Of a DNA stretch of 47,186 bases, positions 1-8,200 are shown piece by piece. The position numbers were made by a program, and so were the translations under genes. The stretch's first letter is position 1; each line of letters opens with the position of its first letter. The notes under the pieces are model-generated. The model did not search any database. It saw only the letters and a list, made by a program, of their open reading frames with translations, and had not been told where the DNA came from. Where the stretch lies: positions 41,384-88,569 of the forward strand of contig NZ_JAHKJW010000033.1 in NCBI RefSeq assembly GCF_019710745.1, in the 5' to 3' direction. The stretch is from Streptomyces beigongshangae (GTDB taxonomy: Bacteria > Actinomycetota > Actinomycetes > Streptomycetales > Streptomycetaceae).

Positions 1-602
1 CACAGGCCCCGCGCGGCGGACCACGCCGCGTCCCGGGCCCGCTCCAGGCTCCACGCCCCCACCAGGTGCGTCAGCGGATCGGCGAGCTGCAGGAGGTCGG
101 GCCCCGGCATCAGATCCTCCCGGACGTGCTCCTCCAGGGCGACGAGGACCTCGCCCACCCGGTCGAACTCGTCCTCCAGGTCGGCCGGTCCGCAGCCGAG
201 CGTGTGACAGGTGTCCACCACCGCGAGTGCGAGATCGTGCCCGATGTGCGCGTTGACACCGGCGAGGGCGAACTGCAGCGGCCGTACGCCGGGATGGGCC
301 CGCAACTGGAACAGCGGCCGCCAGCAGGCGGGCGGGCGGCGTCCCTGCGCGACCGCCTCGACGGCCGCCAGGTAACGCTCCGCGAACCGCACGTCCAGGG
401 TGAGCGCGGCCCGCGGGTCGGCGAAGTGCCCGGCGTCCAGACGTCTGCCGACCTCCTCGGTGACGGCGAGGTAGACCCGGTTGAAGACCGCGACGCCGTC
501 CCGCTCCGGCCAGCCCGCGCCGAGCGCGCGCATCCGGCGCACCACCGGACCGAGGCCGGGCACACGGACCGCGTCTTCCCCGAAACATTCCCACCGCGCC
601 AT
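1..602 (-). CDS. DUF5995 family protein (partial, C-terminus outside window)
   Basis: The reading frame starts at the ATG at 602 (MARWECFGEDAV) and runs open through the left edge, giving about 200 residues without a stop. It is rich in Leu, Ala and Arg and contains a conserved-looking core: FNRVYLAVTEEV near residues 40-52, then FQLRAHPGVRPLQFALAGVN and HIGHDLALAVVDTC around residues 95-125. These resemble the DUF5995 family, helical cytoplasmic proteins of unknown function that are common in Streptomyces. The paired HDLA and DTCHTLG stretches suggest a helical bundle with buried histidines. No function can be assigned. It is transcribed in the same direction as the permease to its right but separated by about 165 bp, so operon membership is unclear. 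The family call is from recognition only. Confidence 0.7.
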   Translation of the reverse strand, partial: MARWECFGEDAVRVPGLGPVVRRMRALGAGWPERDGVAVFNRVYLAVTEEVGRRLDAGHFADPRAALTLDVRFAERYLAAVEAVAQGRRPPACWRPLFQLRAHPGVRPLQFALAGVNAHIGHDLALAVVDTCHTLGCGPADLEDEFDRVGEVLVALEEHVREDLMPGPDLLQLADPLTHLVGAWSLERARDAAWSAARGL

Positions 603-768
603 GGGGGCAGGGTCTCAGTCCCGGGCCGCGCACGGGGCCGCCGGGCCGAGCGCTTCCCCGGAACGGGGGACACGCGGGACCCGGTGGAGGGAGCACCGGG
701 GACGTTCACGTCCGGCTCGGCCGCGTTCGCGACCCGGCGCGCCGACCGGTCACCGGATCCGGCTGTGC
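603..768. other. Intergenic region between the DUF5995 gene and the permease
   Basis: About 165 bp of GC-rich DNA holding the 3' flank of the permease and the upstream region of the DUF5995 gene. I see no convincing promoter hexamers or strong hairpin. Confidence 0.4.
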
Positions 769-2229
769 CTACGACTTGGCAGGCCGACCGGTTGCCGGAC
801 CGGTGCCGCCGTCGGTGTCCCCACCGGTGTTCCTGCCGGTGTCCCCGGCCGGACCGCCTCCGGAGTCGTACGAGGACGTGCCCTCGTCCAGCAGTGGTTC
901 CTGCGTCCTGAGGTGCGCGGGAGCCAGTGCCCGCAGCGCGTGGTAGCCGGTGATGACGACGAGCGTGCCGAGCGCGATCCCGCTCAGCGAGAAGGTGTCC
1001 GTGAACTCCATCGTGACGTTGCCGACGCCGATGATGATGCCCGCCGCGGCCGGCACCAGGTTCAGCGGGTTGCGCAGGTCGACCCCGGCGTTCAGCCAGA
1101 TCTGCGCGCCGAGCAGGCCGATCATGCCGTACAGGATGACGGTGATCCCGCCGAGCACGCCGCCCGGGATCGCGGCCACGACCGCGCCGAACTTCGGGCA
1201 GAGGCCGAAGAGCAGCGCGAAGCAGGCGGCGGCCCAGTAGGCGGCCGTGGAGTAGACGCGGGTCGCCGCCATGACACCGATGTTCTCGGAGTACGTCGTG
1301 TTGGGCGGGCCGCCCACGGCGGTGGAGAGCATCGAGCCGACCCCGTCCGCGGAGATCGCGGTGCCCAGCCTGTCGTCCAGCGGGTCGCCGGTCATCTCGC
1401 CCACGGCCTTCACATGGCCGGCGTTCTCGGCGACCAGTGCGATCACGACGGGCAGCGCCACGAGGATCGCCGACCACTCGAAGGACGGGCCGTGGAAGTC
1501 CGGCAGCCCGATCCAGTCCGCCGTGCCGACGCCGGAGAGGTCCAGCCGCCAGTGGTCGGTGACCTCGCCGCTCGCGTCGGCCGAGTGGATGCGTCCGAGG
1601 ACCAGGTCGAGGACCCACGAGAGGCCGTACCCGAAGACCAGGCCGAGGAAGATCGCGATCCGCGACCAGAACCCGCGCAGGCACACCACGGCCAGACCGG
1701 TGAACAGCATCACGAGCAGGGCCGTCCACTGGTCCTGCGGCCAGTAGGTGGCGGCGGTCACCGGTGCCAGGTTGAAGCCGATCAGCATGACGACCGCGCC
1801 GGTGACGACCGGCGGCATCGCGGCGTGGATGATCCGCGCCCCGAACCGCCGCACCACCAGACCGACCAGGAACAGCACGACGGCCACGACGAACACGGCG
1901 CCGGTCACGGTCGCGCCGGAGCCGCCCTGCGCCCGGATCACCGCGGCCACGCCCACGAAGGACAGGGAACAGCCCAGATAGCTGGGCACCCGGCCGCGGG
2001 TCGCGAGCAGGAAGATCATCGTCGCGACGCCCGACATCATGATCGCGAGGTTCGGGTCCAGGCCCATCAGGACCGGCGCGACGAAGGACGCCCCGAACAT
2101 GGCGACCACGTGCTGGGCGCCGAGCCCGGCGGTGCGGGGCCACGAGAGCCGTTCGTCGGGGCGGACGACCGCCCCGGGCGCGGGCGTGCGCCCGTCACCG
2201 TGCAGCTTCCAGCGCACGCCGAGGTCCAT
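769..2229 (-). CDS. NCS2 family nucleobase permease, uracil-xanthine type
   Basis: A 486-residue polytopic inner-membrane protein with about 12-14 hydrophobic segments, matching the usual length of NCS2 nucleobase:proton symporters such as UraA and RutG. Diagnostic sequences are AENAGHVKAVG (about residues 267-277) and GGPPNTTYSENIGVM (about 306-320). The acidic residues in these (E268 and E315) correspond by motif to the two substrate-binding glutamates of UraA. The family imports uracil or other pyrimidines or xanthine with protons. The C-terminal tail is rich in Gly, Thr and Asp and probably cytoplasmic. The start is the ATG at 2229 (MDLGVRWKLHGDG); the N-terminal 30 residues are hydrophilic. 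The MFS gene upstream is co-directional with a 96-bp gap. The exact substrate is not determined by the sequence; uracil is the likeliest. Confidence 0.92.
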   Translation of the reverse strand: MDLGVRWKLHGDGRTPAPGAVVRPDERLSWPRTAGLGAQHVVAMFGASFVAPVLMGLDPNLAIMMSGVATMIFLLATRGRVPSYLGCSLSFVGVAAVIRAQGGSGATVTGAVFVVAVVLFLVGLVVRRFGARIIHAAMPPVVTGAVVMLIGFNLAPVTAATYWPQDQWTALLVMLFTGLAVVCLRGFWSRIAIFLGLVFGYGLSWVLDLVLGRIHSADASGEVTDHWRLDLSGVGTADWIGLPDFHGPSFEWSAILVALPVVIALVAENAGHVKAVGEMTGDPLDDRLGTAISADGVGSMLSTAVGGPPNTTYSENIGVMAATRVYSTAAYWAAACFALLFGLCPKFGAVVAAIPGGVLGGITVILYGMIGLLGAQIWLNAGVDLRNPLNLVPAAAGIIIGVGNVTMEFTDTFSLSGIALGTLVVITGYHALRALAPAHLRTQEPLLDEGTSSYDSGGGPAGDTGRNTGGDTDGGTGPATGRPAKS

Positions 2230-2325
2230 GGTGGGTATCCGCCTTCTCTGTACCTGGGTTCCCGTACGGGTTTCCGCACGTCAAGATCAGCGCCATGGTA
2301 GGGCGGGGCCGGGGGAGCGGCCGGT

Positions 2326-3555
2326 TCAGGGCCGGGAATCCGGAACCTTCACGTCCGTCACCCCGCCGCGCGCGGCGGCGGCCTCGGCGGCCGTCGTCCG
2401 GCCGCTGGCGCGCAGGACGCCCGCGAACGCGGCCAGCCCGAAGGCCAGCACGGTCACCAGGACGAAGGAGGTCACCAGGCTCGTCGCGTCCGCGACGGTC
2501 CCGATCGCGGACGGCGCGATCAGCCCCGAGGTGTACGTGATGGTGGCGACGCCCGCTATGGCCTGGGCAGGGTTGGGGCCGCTGCGGCCGGCGGCGGCGA
2601 AGCAGAGCGGTACGACCACGGCGATGCCGAGGCCCAGCAGCGCGAAGCCGGCCATCGCCAGGGCGGCGTTCTGCGCGAGCACCACGAGCAGGGCACCGGC
2701 GCCGGCCAGCAGACCGCTGACGCGCACGGTGCGCACCGGGCCGAACCTGTCCACCACCGCGTCCCCGGCGAACCGCGCGAGCGCCATGGTGAGGGTGAAG
2801 CCCGTCGTGCACGCGGCGGCGAGCCCCGCCGAACTGCCGAGGACGTCCCGCAGATAGACCGCGGACCAGTCCAGGCTGGCCCCCTCCGCGAACACCGCGC
2901 AGAAGCCGATCGCACCGATCAGCAGGGCCGACCTCGGCGGCAGCGCGAACCGCGGGGGCGCCTCCTCGTCCTCGGTGGCCCGCAGGTCCAGTACGCCCTG
3001 GCAGGCGATCGTGCCGAGCACGGTGAGGGCCAGCGCCGCGAGGGCGTGGTGCACCCGGGCGTCGGTGCCCAGGTGCGCGGCGAGTGTGCCGCCGGCCGAG
3101 CCGGCCAGGGCGCCCGCGCTCCACATGCCGTGCAGCCCCGACATGATCGACTTGTCCAGCCGGTTCTCGACCTCGACGCCCAGGGCGTTCATCGCGACGT
3201 CGGCCATGCCCGCCGTCGCGCCGTACACGAAGAGGGCCAGGCAGAGGGTGAGCAGGTTCGGCGCGAGCGCCGGGAGGACGAGCGCCAGGGTCCACAGCGC
3301 CATGAGCCCGCGCAGGGCCGGACGGGCTCCGAAGCGGTGGCTGACGCCGCTCGCGAGCGGCATGGCCACGGAGGCGCCGATCGCGGGGAAGGCCAGCGCC
3401 AGGCCGAGCTGGCCCGCGCTCACCGACGCGTGGTCCTGGATCCACGGCACGCGCGTCGCGAACGAGCCGGTGACGGCCCCGTGCACGGCGAACACCGCCG
3501 CCACGGCGTACCGGGAGCGCCTCACCTCGCGCCGCTCGTAGACCACTTCACTCAT
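2326..3555 (-). CDS. MFS transporter (YbjJ/FucP-like)
   Basis: A 409-residue protein with 12 predicted membrane helices. The N-terminal half has GVSHRFGARPALRG in the loop after helix 2, the place of the major facilitator signature, followed by YGATAGMADVAMNALGVEVE and GLHGMWSAGALAGS, typical of the YbjJ branch near fucose permease. A sugar or other small organic solute is a reasonable substrate guess, but direction (uptake or efflux) cannot be read. The start at 3555 gives MSEVVYERREVRRSRYAV. It is divergent from a ROK-family regulator gene at 3721, and a perfect 23-bp palindrome lies between them, so repression by that regulator is likely. The ROK partner strengthens a link to sugar metabolism. 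Confidence 0.88.
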   Translation of the reverse strand: MSEVVYERREVRRSRYAVAAVFAVHGAVTGSFATRVPWIQDHASVSAGQLGLALAFPAIGASVAMPLASGVSHRFGARPALRGLMALWTLALVLPALAPNLLTLCLALFVYGATAGMADVAMNALGVEVENRLDKSIMSGLHGMWSAGALAGSAGGTLAAHLGTDARVHHALAALALTVLGTIACQGVLDLRATEDEEAPPRFALPPRSALLIGAIGFCAVFAEGASLDWSAVYLRDVLGSSAGLAAACTTGFTLTMALARFAGDAVVDRFGPVRTVRVSGLLAGAGALLVVLAQNAALAMAGFALLGLGIAVVVPLCFAAAGRSGPNPAQAIAGVATITYTSGLIAPSAIGTVADATSLVTSFVLVTVLAFGLAAFAGVLRASGRTTAAEAAAARGGVTDVKVPDSRP

Positions 3556-3644
3556 TTCCCGGGCCCTCCTCGTCCGCCTGCCGTGCCTGCCGTGTCCGTG
3601 GCGCCTGCTGTGCCTGACGTGTCGCCTCGCGTCGCCGCCGTAAA

Positions 3645-3667
3645 CTATCAGGCAGCCTGCCTGATAG
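3645..3667. promoter_or_regulatory. Perfect 23-bp palindromic operator between MFS and ROK genes
   Basis: Two perfect 11-bp arms (CTATCAGGCAG and its reverse complement) flank one central base. It lies 54 bp before the ROK regulator start and 90 bp before the divergent MFS start, where one dimeric repressor could control both promoters. The AT-richer flanks (TAAACTATC and GATAGATAG) may contain the -10 regions. Confidence 0.8.
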
Positions 3668-3720
3668 ATAGGTGGTCCACGAGCCGCCGACCTCGGCGGC
3701 CGATCTGGGAGGATCCCGGC

Positions 3721-4941
3721 ATGCCCGCATCACCGAGCACCGCCCGGGCCATCAACGACCGGCTCGCCCTGCGGCTGCTGCAGCAGGAAGGCCCGCTGAC
3801 GGCAGGGCAGTTGAAACAACTCACCGGACTCTCCCGTCCCTCGGTCGCCGACCTGGTGGAACGCCTCGCCGCGGCCGGGCTGATCGGCGTGGTGGGGGAG
3901 TCGGGCGAGCAGCGGCGCGGCCCGAACGCCCGCCTGTACGGCATCGTCGCCGACCGGGCGCACCTCGCGGCCCTCGACGTCCGCACCGAGGGCGTGACCG
4001 TGGTCGTCGCGGACCTGCTGGGCTCGGTGCTGGCCGAGGCGGCGGTACCGATCGGGGGCGGGACGGCCACCGCGCCCGCCGTCGAGCAGGCGGTCGCGCT
4101 GGTCGAACGGACGGCCGGGAAGGCGGGCGTCGAACGGCTGCACACCATCGGGGTGGGGGCGCCCGGACTGATCGACCCCGGCACGGGTGAACTGCGTGAC
4201 TCCTCCGGTCTGCCCGAGTGGCACCGCCGTCTCGTCGCGGCCCTCCAGGAACGGCTGCCGGCCCGCGTCGTGGTCGAGAACGAGACCAACCTGGCCGCCC
4301 TGGCCGAGCAGCGCGAAGGTGCCGCGCGCGACCGCGACACCTTCGCGCTGCTCTGGTTCGGCCATGGGATCGGTGCCGCCGTGGTCCTCGACGGCGTGCT
4401 GCGCCGGGGTGCCTCCGGCGGTACCGGGGAGATCGGCTTCCTGCCGGTGCCGGGTACGGGCGGCCTGCCGTCCGCGACGGACTGCGGAGGCGGCTTCCAT
4501 TCCCTCGCCGGGGCCGCCGCGATCGCCGGACTGGCGCGACGGCACGGGGTCGTGGCGCCCGCCGTGCCGCACGAACCGCACGCGGCCGCGCTGGTGCGGG
4601 CGGCGGTCGCGCGGACCTCCGCACCCGCCGATGCTTCCGTTTCGGCTTCCGGGTCCGCCGCCGCGGCGGGGTTCCTCGACGAGCTGGCCGACCGTGTCGC
4701 CCTGGGTGCCGCGTCCGTCATCGCCGTGCTGGACCCGGGGTGCGTGGTCCTCGCCGGTGAGGTCGGCGGAGCGGGCGGCGAGGTGCTGGCGGCCCGGGTG
4801 CGGGACCGGCTCGCCCGGCTGACGCCGCTGCCCACCGAGGTGCGGGCCGGCACCCTGGGCGGCGGTGCCGTCCTGCGCGGTGCGCTGCTGACGGCGCGGG
4901 ACGGGGCCCAGGACGAGCTGTTCGCGCCCCCCGAACGCTGA
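3721..4941 (+). CDS. ROK family transcriptional regulator
   Basis: A 406-residue protein. Residues 10-60 form a winged helix-turn-helix of the MarR/NagC type (GPLTAGQLKQLTGLSRPSVA then LVERLAAAGLI). The rest is a sugar-kinase-like ROK fold: IGVGAPGLIDPGTG (about 143-156), ENETNLAAL (186-194), FGHGIGAAVVLDG (213-225) and GEIGFLPV (236-243). The usual ROK zinc motif (CxCGxxGCxE) is not intact; the corresponding stretch reads DCGGGFHSL, so it may bind no zinc and is probably not a kinase. ROK repressors respond to sugars or sugar phosphates. The ATG at 3721 is chosen because it begins just before the HTH and upstream translation would run into the operator. It is divergent from the MFS transporter, its probable target. 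Confidence 0.9.
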   Translation: MPASPSTARAINDRLALRLLQQEGPLTAGQLKQLTGLSRPSVADLVERLAAAGLIGVVGESGEQRRGPNARLYGIVADRAHLAALDVRTEGVTVVVADLLGSVLAEAAVPIGGGTATAPAVEQAVALVERTAGKAGVERLHTIGVGAPGLIDPGTGELRDSSGLPEWHRRLVAALQERLPARVVVENETNLAALAEQREGAARDRDTFALLWFGHGIGAAVVLDGVLRRGASGGTGEIGFLPVPGTGGLPSATDCGGGFHSLAGAAAIAGLARRHGVVAPAVPHEPHAAALVRAAVARTSAPADASVSASGSAAAAGFLDELADRVALGAASVIAVLDPGCVVLAGEVGGAGGEVLAARVRDRLARLTPLPTEVRAGTLGGGAVLRGALLTARDGAQDELFAPPER

Positions 4942-5275
4942 CGGACGGCGCGCGGTGAACCGGGGGCGCCCCCGGAGCCGTACCGGAGGGCGGAGACCCG
5001 GCGGCGGGGCAAGGGCCTCCGTCACCGCCGCCGGGTCGATCTGGGCGGGTCGGCTACGCGGACCCGGAAAGGCGCCGGTGAACGCGACCCTAGAGAGGAC
5101 TAGACCAAAGCGTCAATAGGTTCGGACCATTACAGGGGGACTCCGTCCGCCACGGGCGTGCCCCTGCTTGACGGGTGTCCCGGAAGCCCCGCCCGTACAC
5201 TCTGTGAGCCACCCCACAACATGCACTTGCATCGGTGTCCACCGGGCGTGGCACACTGAGTCTGTACCAGAAGCA
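4942..5275. other. Intergenic region before the rib operon
   Basis: About 330 bp with no credible gene. It holds a strong terminator hairpin (4995-5037), a DasR-like motif (5097-5107) and the probable rib operon promoter just before the FMN riboswitch. Possible -35/-10 elements are TTGCAT (5227-5232) and CACACT (5252-5257), separated by 19 bp, which is longer than ideal. Confidence 0.5.
4995..5037 (+). terminator. Strong hairpin terminator after the ROK gene
   Basis: Perfect 13-bp arms (GACCCGGCGGCGG at 4995-5007 and its complement at 5025-5037) enclose a 17-nt loop, about 54 bp after the ROK stop codon. There is no U-tract, which is common for terminators in Streptomyces. Confidence 0.75.
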
Positions 5276-5402
5276 GCGCACTCCGGGGTCGGTGAAAGTC
5301 CGAACCGGCGGTTACAGTCCGCGACCCGACCGCTTCCAGCGGCCGGTTGACCAGGTGAAATTCCTGGACCGACGGTTAAAGTCCGGATGGGAGGCAGTGC
5401 GC
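5276..5402 (+). ncRNA. FMN riboswitch (RFN element)
   Basis: The sequence carries the conserved RFN blocks in order: GGTGAAAGTCCGAACCGGCGG and CAGTCCGCGACCC, a variable stem-loop near 5330-5347, then AGGTGAAATTCCTGGACCG, ACGGTTAAAGTCCGGATGGG and GAGGCAG. The closing P1 stem pairs GCGCACT (5276-5282) with AGTGCGC (5396-5402). It lies about 155 nt upstream of ribE. FMN binding is expected to reduce expression of the ribE-ribM-ribA-ribH operon. The region 5403-5550 between aptamer and start codon should hold the expression platform; the GTCCT near 5460 could pair with the ribosome binding site AGGAGGAC at 5543-5550, which would fit translational control. Confidence 0.95.
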
Positions 5403-5557
5403 GGCGGGCGGGCATTCGTGCGCGCCGCCGTCTGTTTCGACGTGTCCCGCGGGGGCACGTCCTACGCGGCGTCGCCCTCGGTGCACCCGCTCGTTCACCT
5501 CTGTCGTCATCGACAGGCCCCGGAGTCCGTGCCCGAAGAGGCAGGAGGACCCGGGAA

Positions 5558-6241
5558 GTGTTCACCGGAATCGTCGAAGAGCTGGGTGAGGTCACCGCCG
5601 TCGAGAACCTCGGCGACGCCTCCCGGTTCCGGCTCCGTGGCCCCGTCGTCACCGAAGGCGCCCGCCACGGGGACTCCATCGCCGTCAACGGCGTCTGTCT
5701 GACGGTCGTCGACCACGAGGACGGCGAGTTCACCGCCGACGTGATGGCGGAGACCCTGGACCGCTCCAGTCTCGGCGCCCTCACCGTCGGCTCCCGCGTC
5801 AACCTGGAACGGCCGATGGCCGTGGGCGGGCGCCTCGGCGGGCACATCGTGCAGGGCCATGTGGACGGCACGGGCGAGATCGTCGAGCGCAGGCCGTCCG
5901 AGAACTGGGAGATCGTGAAGGTCTCCCTGCCCGCGGACCTCTCGCGCTACGTCGTCGAGAAGGGCTCCATCACCGTCGACGGCATCAGCCTGACCGTCGT
6001 CGAGGCCGGTCCCGACTTCTTCACCGTCAGCCTCATCCCGACCACGCTCGACCTGACCACGCTCGGCCGCAAGCAGCCCGGCGACCCGGTCAACCTGGAG
6101 GTCGACGTGATCGCCAAGTACGTCGAGCGGCTGCTCGGCCCGCGGGGGGAGCAGCCGGCCACCCCGCCCGGCACCGGCGACAGCACGAGCACCGGCACCG
6201 ACGCCGGCACCCGAACGGCGACTCAGGGGGCGACACGGTGA
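5558..6241 (+). CDS. ribE: Riboflavin synthase, alpha chain
   Basis: A 227-residue enzyme that dismutates two 6,7-dimethyl-8-ribityllumazines to riboflavin. It begins MFTGIVEELGEV, the classical N-terminus, and contains the two homologous lumazine-binding barrels (about residues 1-95 and 96-195), with NGVCLTVV in the first and GHIVQGHVDGTG and DGISLTVVE in the second. The C-terminal 25 residues are a Thr/Gly/Ala-rich tail beyond the usual end. The start is the GTG at 5558, 7 bp after AGGAGGAC. This is the first gene after the FMN riboswitch. Its stop codon overlaps the start of ribM by 4 bp (GTGA). Confidence 0.95.
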   Translation: MFTGIVEELGEVTAVENLGDASRFRLRGPVVTEGARHGDSIAVNGVCLTVVDHEDGEFTADVMAETLDRSSLGALTVGSRVNLERPMAVGGRLGGHIVQGHVDGTGEIVERRPSENWEIVKVSLPADLSRYVVEKGSITVDGISLTVVEAGPDFFTVSLIPTTLDLTTLGRKQPGDPVNLEVDVIAKYVERLLGPRGEQPATPPGTGDSTSTGTDAGTRTATQGATR

Positions 6242-6882
6242 ACTGGCTCAACTCGGAGGCGTTCACGCTCTTCGACCAGCACATCAAGTGGGCCGACATG
6301 ATCGGCAACGTGATCGGGCTGATCGGCCTCGCCCTCGGCTGGCGGCGCTCCCTGTGGACCTGGCCCGTCCAGTTCCTCTCCGGCGCCATCCTCCTCGCGG
6401 CCTTCGCCACCGCCCATCTCTCGGGCAGCGCGGGCAAGCAGCTGGTGGTCATGACCGTCGCGCTGTGGGGCTGGTGGCAGTGGAACCGCGGCAGGGGCGG
6501 CGCCCAGGACGGCTCCATCGCCGTCCGGTTCGCCACCTGGCGCGAGCGCGGGTACCTGCTCGGCGCCGCGGCCGCCGGCACCCTCGCGGTGGGCGGCCTG
6601 TTCACGGCGTACCCGTCGCTCTCCTGGGACCCCTGGCCCGACGCGTACATCTTCGTCGGCACGGTCGTCGCGATGTACGCCCAGGCCCGCGGCATGGTCG
6701 AGTTCTGGTTCGCCTGGCTGCTCGTCGACCTCGTGGGCGTGCCGCTCAACTTCGCCAACGGCTTCGCGTTCTCCGGATTCGTCTACATCGTCTACGGCGC
6801 GCTCGTCCTGTGGGGCATGCGCGACTGGTGGCTGCGCTCCCGTGAGGCCGGGCAGCCCTTCATGGAAGGAGCCCCGGCATGA
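6238..6882 (+). CDS. ribM: PnuC-family membrane transporter in rib operon (RibM/PnuX-type riboflavin transporter)
   Basis: A 214-residue membrane protein with about 7 hydrophobic helices and the PnuC-family aromatic motif ALWGWWQWNRG (about residues 77-87). PnuC proteins carry nicotinamide riboside by facilitated diffusion. In actinobacteria a PnuC relative under an FMN riboswitch (RibM/PnuX, studied in Streptomyces davaonensis and Corynebacterium) transports riboflavin. The position between ribE and ribA behind the riboswitch supports the riboflavin role rather than vitamin B3 transport. Start GTG 6238 overlaps the ribE stop and the stop overlaps the ribA ATG, so the three are translationally coupled. 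The substrate is inferred from context. Confidence 0.88.
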   Translation: MNWLNSEAFTLFDQHIKWADMIGNVIGLIGLALGWRRSLWTWPVQFLSGAILLAAFATAHLSGSAGKQLVVMTVALWGWWQWNRGRGGAQDGSIAVRFATWRERGYLLGAAAAGTLAVGGLFTAYPSLSWDPWPDAYIFVGTVVAMYAQARGMVEFWFAWLLVDLVGVPLNFANGFAFSGFVYIVYGALVLWGMRDWWLRSREAGQPFMEGAPA

Positions 6883-8177
6883 CAAGCGCACCCGTCTGGT
6901 ACAGCACCGGACACGACCAGGACACCTCGGACTTCGCGCTCGACCCGGTCGAGAGGGCCGTCGCGGACATCGCCGCGGGCCGCCCGGTCGTGGTCGTCGA
7001 CGACGAGGACCGGGAGAACGAGGGCGACCTCGTCATCGCCGCCGAGAAGGCGACCCCCGAGATCGTCGCCTTCATGATGAGCGAGTGCCGCGGTCTGATC
7101 TGCGCGCCCATGGAGGGCGACGAGCTCGACCGCCTCCGGCTCCCGCAGATGGTCGAGGACAACACCGAGTCGATGCGCACGGCCTTCACGGTCTCCGTCG
7201 ACGCCGGGCCCGCCCACGGCGTGACCACCGGCATCTCCGCCGCCGACCGCGCCGCCACGCTGCGGCTGCTCGCCGGCGGCCGGGCCGGGGCGGCCGACTT
7301 CGTGCGCCCCGGCCACATCTTCCCGCTGCGCGCCAAGCCCGGCGGCGTGCTCGTGCGCGACGGCCACACCGAGGCCGCCGTCGACCTCGCCCGGCTCGCG
7401 GGCCTGCGGCCGGCCGGTGCCATCGTCGAGATCGCGGGGGAGGACGGCCGTATGCTCCGCCTGCCGGAGCTGATCCCGTTCGCCCGCAAGCACGGGCTGA
7501 CGATCATCTCCATCGAGGACCTGATCGCCTACCGCCGCACCGCCGAACCCACCGTCCGCCGCGAGGCCAGAACGCACCTGCCCACCGCCTTCGGCGAGTT
7601 CACGGCCTACGGCTACCGCTCCACCGTCGACGGCGTCGAGCACGTCGCCCTGGTGCACGGCGAGATCGGCGACGGCGAGGACGTCCTCGTGCGCGTCCAC
7701 TCCGAATGCCTCACCGGCGACGTCCTGCACTCCCTGCGCTGCGACTGCGGCCCCCAGCTCGAAACCTCCCTGGAGCGCATCCAGGCCGAGGGCCGCGGCG
7801 TCGTCGTCTACCTCCGCGGCCACGAGGGGCGCGGTATCGGGCTGCTGTCCAAGCTGCGCGCGTACGAGCTCCAGGAGCGCGGCCGCGACACCCTCGACGC
7901 CAACCTCGAACTCGGCCTGCCCGCCGACGCCCGCGACTACGCGGCCGGCGCGCAGATCCTCCAGGACCTCGGTGTCCGCAGCCTGCGGCTGATGACCAAC
8001 AACCCCGACAAGACCGACGCGCTCGTCCGCCACGGACTGCGGGTCACCGACCGCGAGCCGATGCCGGTGACCGCGGGCGAGCACAATCTGCGGTACCTGC
8101 GCACCAAGCGGGACCGGATGGGGCACGACCTGCCCTGGCTGGACACGACCGCCGTGTCCGCCTGCGGCAACCAGTGA
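6879..8177 (+). CDS. ribA: Bifunctional 3,4-dihydroxy-2-butanone-4-phosphate synthase / GTP cyclohydrolase II
   Basis: A 432-residue fusion enzyme supplying both precursors of lumazine. The N-terminal DHBP synthase domain (about 20-220) has DDEDRENEGDLV (41-52), RPGHIFPLRAK (143-153) and DGHTEAAVDL (161-170). The C-terminal GTP cyclohydrolase II domain (about 225-420) has HSECLTGDVLHSLRCDCG (264-281), where C267, C278 and C280 are the expected zinc ligands, and GHEGRGIGL (304-312) with the catalytic Arg. Length is normal for the bifunctional enzyme and both active sites look intact. The ATG at 6879 overlaps the ribM stop by 4 bp. Confidence 0.96.
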   Translation: MTSAPVWYSTGHDQDTSDFALDPVERAVADIAAGRPVVVVDDEDRENEGDLVIAAEKATPEIVAFMMSECRGLICAPMEGDELDRLRLPQMVEDNTESMRTAFTVSVDAGPAHGVTTGISAADRAATLRLLAGGRAGAADFVRPGHIFPLRAKPGGVLVRDGHTEAAVDLARLAGLRPAGAIVEIAGEDGRMLRLPELIPFARKHGLTIISIEDLIAYRRTAEPTVRREARTHLPTAFGEFTAYGYRSTVDGVEHVALVHGEIGDGEDVLVRVHSECLTGDVLHSLRCDCGPQLETSLERIQAEGRGVVVYLRGHEGRGIGLLSKLRAYELQERGRDTLDANLELGLPADARDYAAGAQILQDLGVRSLRLMTNNPDKTDALVRHGLRVTDREPMPVTAGEHNLRYLRTKRDRMGHDLPWLDTTAVSACGNQ

Positions 8178-8200
8178 CGCGACGGCACGAGGAGACACAC

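Noticed and set aside
110..2143. 677-codon minus-strand frame
   Set aside because: Shadow frame overlapping the DUF5995 and permease genes; the permease frame has clear NCS2 motifs.
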